Positions 1-6,921 of a stretch of DNA of 14,447 nucleotides are shown here, piece by piece; within the stretch, counting starts at the first letter, position 1; each line of letters starts with the position of its first letter. Under the pieces are notes generated by a model that worked only from the letters and a program-made list of their open reading frames with translations, made no database searches and was not told the origin of the DNA. The stretch spans positions 1 through 14,447 of the forward strand of contig JAHLKF010000064.1 of NCBI GenBank assembly GCA_025558075.1, in the 5' to 3' direction. Position numbers and translations under genes: made by a program. Origin of the DNA: Gaertneriomyces semiglobifer (lineage: Eukaryota > Chytridiomycota > Chytridiomycetes > Spizellomycetales > Spizellomycetaceae).

Positions 1-1936
1 GGCCTGTAGGGCCCACTTTGTCGCGACTGATGCGGCTTATTCAACTCGGTGTCGTGCCAGATGCTTGAGATGTCCCTAGCGCCGCTAGCTGGTGCTAAAG
101 GCAAGTCCAAATTCCACCAGTTTTCGGTGCCTACATTGTGCCTACGTTTATGCCTGGAAGGTCCGGTCACTAGGCCAGTTGCATTTCTAGTTGCGTGATC
201 GTCAAAGTCGTCTGCCACTTGGCGCGCGAACCGATTAAGTTTTGCTGGTAACGGCGGCAGCACATTACCGGCATAATTGTCACAGAAGGGGTCCGTCATA
301 GATGTCCAGTTTGTCAAAGGTCGCCTGGTCGCCGACCCTTCATATTGATCAGATGTCTCCGCAAACTGCTGGATGGCCACCTTTTCCGTTGCTGACCGAT
401 GACGCTCACTGTCGAACTCCTGAAGCAGTCGCTTCCCTATGGATGTCTCAACCTCGATGCCGTCCCTTGATACCTTTATAGGCTTGTTCGCGTTCCAAGC
501 ATTGCGGAGATACTTCACCCTCGAGAAGGGCAGTGGCTGTCTAGAGCAGATTGATTTGAGCATGCCATCGGCATTGTTGAGCTGTCAACGTCAAGTAGTT
601 ACATCGTTATCCACTTGATCTTGAAGGGCGTTCCTAACGTGGCATACTTGTCAACTTTCTAGCCGAAAACAACACTCCTTATCAACGACATACCCCACTT
701 AGCAATCAAATAACCATCATCATCAAGCTCGGCGTTCATGTTGAGTACGCGTGCGTCATTTCTTGGATTGCTTTCACCGTGGCCGATTTCATTGTCAAGA
801 GGGGGTAACGGTGCGACGGGTACCCATTTGATACTCTCGGTATTTGTGGGGTCGATTCCGGATTCCATTCTAGAACAATGCTCGTGAAGTTTCACACAGC
901 GAGCACAAAGGTGACGAAACGCACCGTGCATATCCGTAGAATTCCCCAGATTTGTTGGCCGAAAAGATGAGATAAACGTCCCGAGTGCTCTACATGGAGA
1001 GTTATGATGTTTGTATTTTGCTTCGAACACCACTTTTCCGAGGGTTACCTTGAAAGCCTTATCCAAAATAGCCTCATTTTTTGCTTGCGTGGCCCACCAA
1101 CCTCTCGCGGTGGCTATCTCCAGATCGTCACGAGTTAATGACTTGAGAATAAAATACCGTGCCTCAAACTGAAATTTGGGTGCTGAGGTCGGCGTCCAGT
1201 TTGGTTTATCCTGGATGTTACGGGGGCGACAAACCAGCTGACATCCATTAAATGCAGTGTTGTGATATGCACTGACAGCCAGCAGGACATCGGCCTCCGT
1301 GCGGAGATTCAAGAATGCACATCGTGAACGAGGAAGGTTTCTGAGACTCTTCGAGTGGTGGCACACAAATGAGTTATGAAGCGTCAACATATTACAATGC
1401 TGCCACGAGCAACTTACCACAATATCTACGAGATTGAAATGGGCTCGGATCTCATCATCCGAGGCCGAAGAAGGGAGATTTCCCACCCATAATGCATGCG
1501 CGGCCTCATGTGCTCTCGGCGATGAGTAGCCTGGAGAGCCGGCATAGGTAGAGGTAAAACTAAGTCTTCTTGGGAGAGCACCTGGCGTCCGCGGTAGTGC
1601 TGCGGCTCCGAAACCATCGGTTGGAGGTGTTTCCCATTGACGTACTGCCGGCGCGGAGAAACGCCTCAAGAGCTTACCTTGCGGCGGTCTCGCTAACATT
1701 GAGGGCCCGTCAGATGGGCCGAGGTCAAGCATTGCATCTTCGGCATAACTGTCGAGAGAAAGCTTGGATAAGTCCGAACGCAAAAGTGTGATCTCGGTTG
1801 ATTGATTGGGTTGCAGGGGTACGTTGTCAAGGGTCGTTCTAGAGTCCGCAAGTCTCTGGGCGTCTCCAGAGTTGCTCCTGTAGGCTTCGTTCTCGGCTCG
1901 GCTTTGACTCGAGAAAGCTGACCACGACATTGCCAC
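1..1936 (-). CDS. RRM + YTH domain RNA-binding protein (m6A-reader-like), 3' end cut by window edge
   Basis: Predicted reader of N6-methyladenosine in RNA. Exons on the minus strand: 1936-1418, 1348-1049, 989-925, 869-694, 654-603, 540-<1, giving at least 550 aa. Introns are 69, 59, 55, 39 and 62 bp, all GT..AG, and the phases close. Residues 148-220 form an RRM (RNP2-like LWVGNL; RNP1-like RCAFLNL after the first splice). Residues about 237-405 form a YTH domain: RYFILKS, GWWATQAKNEAILDKAF, VYLIFSANKSGEFYGYARM, SIKWVPV, FKIKW, PLPFSRVKYLRNAWNANKP, VSRDGIEVE. Trp257/258 and Trp310 sit where the m6A cage tryptophans are expected. About 40 acidic or loop-like residues separate SIKWVPV from FKIKW, as in other fungal YTH proteins. 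The Ser/Pro/Arg-rich N-terminus looks disordered. The C-terminal tail (from about 405) is unrecognised and open at the edge. The 39-bp intron (655-693) is the weakest join. The ATG at 1936 is the first in the open frame. Domain calls are secure; the biological role is inferred from the family. Confidence 0.9.
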
Positions 1937-2137
1937 GCACGCACGGTTATGCTCAAAGTCCTCAGTGAGAAAGCGTGCAAAGAAAAGGCGACCACAATCC
2001 TACCGGACAATTGGTAGCAGCCTGTCGCTTCCGATAGGGAACGTTTGCAGGCGCTGCGGCCCGCCGATTCGATGAGCCTTTATAATGTCTATCAGTCCCA
2101 TCTTGCGTCCGTCCATTACTTTTCGTACCCTTTGTGA

Positions 2138-2344
2138 GCATATAGCCTCATAGCGTTGGCCGAGGCTTTTCCAATCGCGAGACCCCTGGGGTTCCCAAGC
2201 CAGCTGTACGACAACTTTATGCCATACGGCTGTTTTGGCTTGGGAGGTTGGACTGGGAAAGTCCATATTCTCGCTGAGACTCTCACCCAAACAGGCACGA
2301 ATGGGACGGTAGAGTACACAATTGTGGTCAAGCGTGTGCAATGA
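2138..2344 (+). other. Open frame without ATG start, possible last exon of a small unknown gene
   Basis: The frame is open from just after a stop at 2135-2137 to TGA at 2342-2344. Its second half (GWTGKVHILAETL then TVEYTIVVKRVQ) has the alternating hydrophobic pattern of beta strands. There is no ATG near its beginning, so if it is real it needs an upstream exon; a short ATG frame beginning at 1959 is one possibility, but I could not find a convincing splice pair. No family is recognised. It may be chance. Confidence 0.15.
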
Positions 2345-2507
2345 AGCTTTCGAGGTTCGAAATGACGGCACTTTTACGCATTATTACAGAGTTGGTCACT
2401 TAGGCATCTAGCAACAAAACTGCGGAACTGTGCTATCATACTGACATTGTAAATACAAAATGCTATTGCAACCTTTTGTCTAAATGATCGCGGCAATTGA
2501 TGCAAAT

Positions 2508-2520
2508 AAAAAGAACAAAA
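2508..2520 (-). terminator. RNA polymerase III T-run terminator of tRNA-Lys copy 1
   Basis: On the minus strand the tRNA 3' end is followed at once by TTTT (2517-2520), and then after four bases by TTTTT (2508-2512). This is the normal Pol III stop signal. Confidence 0.8.
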
Positions 2521-2593
2521 AGCCCGACGTGGGGGTCGAACCCACAACCTTGAGGTTAAGAGCCTCACGCTCTACCGATTGAGCTAGCCGGGC
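2521..2593 (-). tRNA. tRNA-Lys (anticodon CTT), copy 1
   Basis: This is a 73-nt cloverleaf. The acceptor GCCCGGC pairs with GTCGGGC (one G-T pair), the discriminator is T73, the D stem is GCTC/GAGC, the anticodon stem TGAGG/CCTCA encloses CTCTTAA (anticodon CTT), and the T arm is GTGGG-TTCGACC-CCCAC. There is no intron and no encoded CCA. The internal promoters are the A box in the D arm and the B box GGTTCGACC. It differs from the other two copies by one base, T instead of C at position 20 of the D loop. It lies downstream of the cyclase-like gene on the same strand. Confidence 0.97.
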
Positions 2594-2707
2594 TTGTTGA
2601 GTTACTTACTGTAGTGTGTACATAAGTGACTGCATCCATTACGATACTAAACCATGCGTTTGTTGGCGAACAATGTTTAGTGCATGTAGGTTGGCCACAT
2701 TTACAAA

Positions 2708-5700
2708 TTATATTAATTCCCATACCCCATCCCACTCATCAGTTATTTCTACTTCCCCATCAAGTATGAGACGACATCGCTCTGCCATTGTCTTCGCCGG
2801 ATAGTCGTTCGCAAGCTGTATTGCTTTGCGGAAGTGGGTGAGCGCTTCGGAAAATGAACGGAGACGGTACGATGACAGGCCAAGTTCGTAGCAAATTAAG
2901 GCCTTAAAGATGGACGGCAGGGAAAGCATGGTGAGAAATTGGTTATGCTTAAGCGGAAGGCAGACTTACAGTGACCAGGTTCTTGTCCAGTTCAGTAGAG
3001 ACAGTATCTAGAACTTCATAGATGGCGACCGGTTCTAGTGAATTCACCGCATTTTGAGCCGGTTTAACACCGGCCAGGCGTATGGCGTCAATTTCCCTTA
3101 TGTGAAAGTGTTCGGCAATTTGATGCCTTGTGGTATCATCAATAAATACGGTGGTTTTCGTTGTATAGTTCGGAAGCAAATTCCTGAGGTGGTGCGCAAT
3201 AGTTACGGGATCTTTGTCAAAGCAATCTTTAGCTCAGTGTGCACATGAAGCCAGGAAATGCTCAACAGTGGCTACCTCCAATAACGCACCACCCACTTCC
3301 TCGGCCTTGTCCAATGACTCCAGCAATTCCGTCTGCGGTCGCCACTGCAATACCTACTTCCACTCCGCCTCCTCTTTCGCGATTCCACCTTTCGATACGC
3401 TTCTTCATATCAATGGCACAGGTGACGGCTCTTACTGAATCGACCGCCTCCGGGGCATGTATTCCGAAGCACGCCAGCGTTGCTGGAGGTTGATGATTCA
3501 CTATAATACCTATTCATCGACAGTAACGAGAAGAAGGCGCGACACAATTCTTAAAAATCCTTCCGGTGCGGAAGACGACAACAATTTCTGTTACCATACT
3601 GCGCTTCGACGGCGGACGAAACGAATTCAAACTGCTTCGTCAAGAAGGATATGGCCTCAGGTGCCCGAAGGGGCTCAATCAGTTTTCCCACTGAGAAAGC
3701 CCAAAAGTAAGTTTGCATACCAGCACAAAATGACACATTGACAGTGTGAGAACTTACGCTCTCTGATCTCCACCGTTAAGCAACTCATTTGATGGCTATG
3801 TCCAGTAAGCGATTTCCTGCTACCGCTCAAGATCTCATTGGCATCTGTCGATGACACGTATCTGATTGGAAGATATCATAGTGAGCATTTGGTAGCTTCC
3901 TAGCTTCCTCATGCATGCTTCAACCTTCCCAAAAGTCGCGCCATTCTCCTTTCCGCCGTGGTCTCGTTAAATATTACGACAACACCTCCGCCTTTTGCCG
4001 GCACAATCAAGTATGAGACGCATATCGACTCTTCCTCGTCCAAACTGTAATAAAACTCGTCATTATACGCTTCCTCTCCACTTTCATAAACTCGCTTGAT
4101 GTCCTCAACGAGCTCGGTGTTTATCCCCAGCCAGGTATCGTACGGCGAGTTCTGCGTAATCGACAGCGACGGAAGAGAAAGTTTGGCTGGGTTGTTGATA
4201 GTACTCTAATTGTGGAGCATAAGTCTCTTGGCAGGATGTTCTTGCAGTACAGAGGCGTTCGCACCATATAACCCCTTGCATCCAACATCATGATGATGGT
4301 CGGGGCATTGTGAAAGGCATGAGAAAGTACAGTGTGAGACGCGTCCACTTCATGGAGTCGTGTTTGTAATTTCTTGTACATCAGAAATCTCTCGAGCATT
4401 CCCCCAGCTAAAATGTCCACACCGAGTTAATCCATCGCGCAAGACTGTATCTGGATTGATGGACATACCCAAGACTCCGAATGAACTCAACAACGTCTCG
4501 TCTCCTTTAGTGAACCCAGCAGTGTCCGGCAACTTATTGATTACTTGCATTACCCCAATGGTATCCCCGTGCGGTTTCATTGGTACACAAAGGATGTTCC
4601 TGGTTCGGAAACCTGTCTTGAGATCCACATCGCGATTGAAGCGTGGGTCCTTGTACGCTGTCAACGAATGCGTAAGCCTCTGGGAGGGAATGCGTCTTGC
4701 GACATGGGACGAACCGTTGGGAATGTTCAGCAATTGCCCGGTCATGGCGACGTGCCCCGCAATGCCCGTGCTCATCGGTATACGAATTTCGCCCGTTCCC
4801 TGAGCCACCGTCGTCCACAACTCCTTGCTCTCTCGGTCCAGAATAAACAATGAACATCGTTCAGCGTTAATCAATTCTTTAGCGGTTTGCATGGTGGCCG
4901 CAATCAGGTCTATGCTATGTAAGATGATGCGATGAATCGGCGACAGAGAAGTAATGAGAAAATTGAAGGACTAATATGTAGCACTGCCGACGTACCCCCA
5001 ACGTCCACTTCATTTGTCATGGCTGATGCGGTGTTCAAAAATGCTCGCACATCAGCGCCGTCCTGCGTGACCCCGCCGCCGACGTCCTGACGGGTGACAA
5101 GAATAGTCAAGAGACCCGCAAGGGCAATGGCCATAGCATCATCTTCAATAGTAAACAACGGACTACCCGTTGTCTTGTTTACGAATTCGAGAATTCCCAC
5201 TATTCGTCCATCATCTGCGTAGACTGGAACGGAAAGTATACATTCCAAATCAAATGCCGCATAACTTTCTAGAATCTCGTTGCTTATGTTCAAATCTTCC
5301 TTCAAATCATATGCGTTAACAATATTTCCCCGGATCACTGTCGAGGACCCATACAGCAGGTGGTGTCCCACTGTGGATGCCTTTGCTCTCCAATTGCTTC
5401 CACGGACAGTGCAATCGACCCCATCAAGCCCATAGAAGGTGACATATTTAGCATCAACTGCGTCCACGAAGGCGACCAGCATATCATCGATAACCTGGGA
5501 CTGGTCTTTACCATTGCCTAGTTCCGTTAGCGTAGCAAGGATAGACTTGTACTTCCGGATCCTAGTAGAGAGGTATACAATGAATGCCCGGGCGTCGTCT
5601 GGGTTGGACTTGAGCAGGTAATTCGCAATGGCAGATGCGGATTGCGATGTGGAGAGAAGCCGAATGTAAAGCGATAAGTTGGTGTTTTCTGAACGGTCTA

Positions 5701-6417
5701 TCGGAGGACTCCTGCTCGACACAAAACCTCCATCAATTGCAAGGCTGCCTGCTCCGCTAGGTTCTTCCTCCAGAGGGAATATGGTATCTTCGTTAGTGTT
5801 GGGGCGTGTTCTAAGGAACGTCAGAATTGTGGCGTCAGTGTCACACGTGTCGTAAATAATGCTCACCAGCACGGTACCGGTCAAGGAGAGGAAGTTTTGC
5901 TTCTTTTGGAGCAAGAGGTTTCGTATCTACTACACCATCGACGCCTCTGGCGTGAAAATGTCGAGCAGAAACAACTCCACTAGCAATATACTTGCTGGTC
6001 ACTTTGCTTGGCACCACAGTTTGCTCCTAGATTCGTAAATTAGCACGACAGGGAAGAAAATTACTTCCATGTGCTTCTTACGAGATATCCTTGGCCCTCC
6101 ACCGCCTTCAAATTCAGCGTAGTACAAATGACTTCCGTTTGCTTTTCGTTGCATCTGGCCAACAGTCCTTTCAAAAGTTGATTTCGCTGAGAATCCGACA
6201 TATGATTGAATGCAGACCATGTGCTTTGAATCAAATCGGGAGTAGTGCCTGATGTGGCGTTGGTCATATTGCTGTTGGACCGGGCAAAACTCAGCTGGAG
6301 CCGGGGCAAGGCATCACTTGTTGACTTTGAGGGAGGAAGTTTGCGTCGCGACGGTGACGCTTCGCGCTTCGGCATGGGAACGCTACTTAATAGTGATAAG
6401 GTTTTGAGAGTTGTCAT
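2708..6417 (-). CDS. GAF-GAF-PAS-class III cyclase-fold protein, probably a catalytically dead pseudocyclase
   Basis: Probable ligand- or light-independent signalling protein of the adenylyl/guanylyl cyclase superfamily. Exons (minus): 6417-6082, 6026-5878, 5810-4996, 4909-4715, 4657-4469, 4407-4265, 4205-3925, 3861-3758, 3690-3595, 3509-3276, 3211-2970, 2902-2708; about 992 aa, all phases close. The N-terminus is Ser/Pro-rich, then helical. GAF1 spans 263-401 (ILSVPVYADD, IVGILEFVNK). GAF2 spans 434-565 (CSLFILDRESKELW, EIRIPMSTGIAGHVA, AYKDPRFNRDVDLKTGF, ILCVPM, GVMQVINK), the cyclic-nucleotide-type GAF signature. Residues 586-700 look like PAS (WLGINTELVEDIKRVY, IVPAKGGGVVVIFNETT). The cyclase fold spans about 704-890 (LTVEIREL, GIIVNHQPPATLACFG, CVIGDPVTIAHHL). 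Residues from about 929 form a helical, TPR-like tail (FSEALTHFRKAIQLAN) ending in EWDGVWELI. Metal aspartates are replaced by Glu734 and Pro778, and the catalytic Asn/Arg by Thr851 and His855. Least certain is the 5811-5877 intron, which needs a weak GTACCG donor. Activity loss is inferred, not shown. Confidence 0.87.
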
Positions 6418-6576
6418 CGTCTCGATCTAGCCCGGCGTTGGTGCAACGAACTCTGCTAGTGGTGGGTATCTGTGTGGCCAAAACTACGCGAATCGGAGTG
6501 CTTACGAGAAAGAAATCGATAAAGCATATTTTTAATTTTTTGAACGAATATTGTTTTAGCGGTAGTGCTGCCGGAA
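6418..6576. promoter_or_regulatory. Short head-to-head intergenic region between pseudocyclase gene and tRNA-Lys copy 2
   Basis: Only 159 bp separate the ATG of the minus-strand cyclase-like gene from the 5' end of the plus-strand tRNA. The side nearest the tRNA is AT-rich (about 6520-6555, runs of T and A). It must hold the Pol II promoter and 5' leader of one gene and the upstream flank of the other. I see no specific factor-binding motif that I can defend. Confidence 0.4.
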
Positions 6577-6649
6577 GCCCGGCTAGCTCAATCGGCAGAG
6601 CGTGAGGCTCTTAACCTCAAGGTTGTGGGTTCGACCCCCACGTCGGGCT
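6577..6649 (+). tRNA. tRNA-Lys (anticodon CTT), copy 2
   Basis: It has the same 73-nt cloverleaf as copy 1 but with C at D-loop position 20, and is identical to copy 3 over all 73 bases. The anticodon loop CTCTTAA gives CTT. It has no intron and no encoded CCA. Unlike the other copies there is no T-run close behind: the first TTTT is at 6681-6684, about 32 nt downstream, so the primary transcript should carry a longer 3' trailer or termination may be leaky. Confidence 0.97.
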
Positions 6650-6680
6650 CAAAGGTGCCATACGGGCACACATTCTCTTG

Positions 6681-6684
6681 TTTT
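6681..6684 (+). terminator. First TTTT downstream of tRNA-Lys copy 2
   Basis: This is the nearest run of four T on the plus strand behind the tRNA. At about 32 nt downstream it is farther away than usual and minimal in length, so its use as a Pol III stop is only likely, not certain. Confidence 0.4.
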
Positions 6685-6812
6685 GGTTTGCGGGTCGACC
6701 ACTCGGACCAACAAACAACACAGGAAGGAATAGATGGATGAAAGAAATGCTGCAGAGCATGATACAAGCATAAAGACACAGCGGTACAAGCAACGAATGG
6801 TAAAATCGCGAT

Positions 6813-6818
6813 TTTATT
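6813..6818 (-). promoter_or_regulatory. Candidate polyadenylation signal of glycogen synthase gene
   Basis: An AATAAA hexamer reads on the minus strand about 105 bases after the glycogen synthase stop codon, a normal distance for a fungal 3' UTR. It is the only such hexamer I noticed between that gene and the convergent tRNA. This is a motif match only. Confidence 0.4.
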
Positions 6819-6921
6819 ACAACGTCCAGCTTCCATTTTGCACACGAACTCTCCCTGAAAGCATCAGCAACCACCTGCAATAGTGGTTTCACAAACGATT
6901 TCCATGTTTCCCCGTTCATAG

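Larger units (their letters stand above)
1937..2520. other. Intergenic stretch, no confident gene
   Basis: This holds the 5' flank of the YTH gene and the 3' flank of the first tRNA. I see open frames on both strands but no recognisable domain, no convincing spliced model and no repeat. The only stretch that reads like protein is the plus-strand frame 2138-2344, listed separately. The end next to the tRNA (about 2380-2520) is AT-rich and holds the tRNA's terminator. Confidence 0.5.

Noticed and set aside
2000..2371. Minus-strand frame of 123 codons in the spacer
   Set aside because: It shows no domain, low-complexity pattern or conserved-looking block, and overlaps another weak frame on the opposite strand.
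4360..4803. Plus-strand frame of 147 codons
   Set aside because: It is a shadow of the GAF2 exons on the minus strand and crosses introns of that gene.
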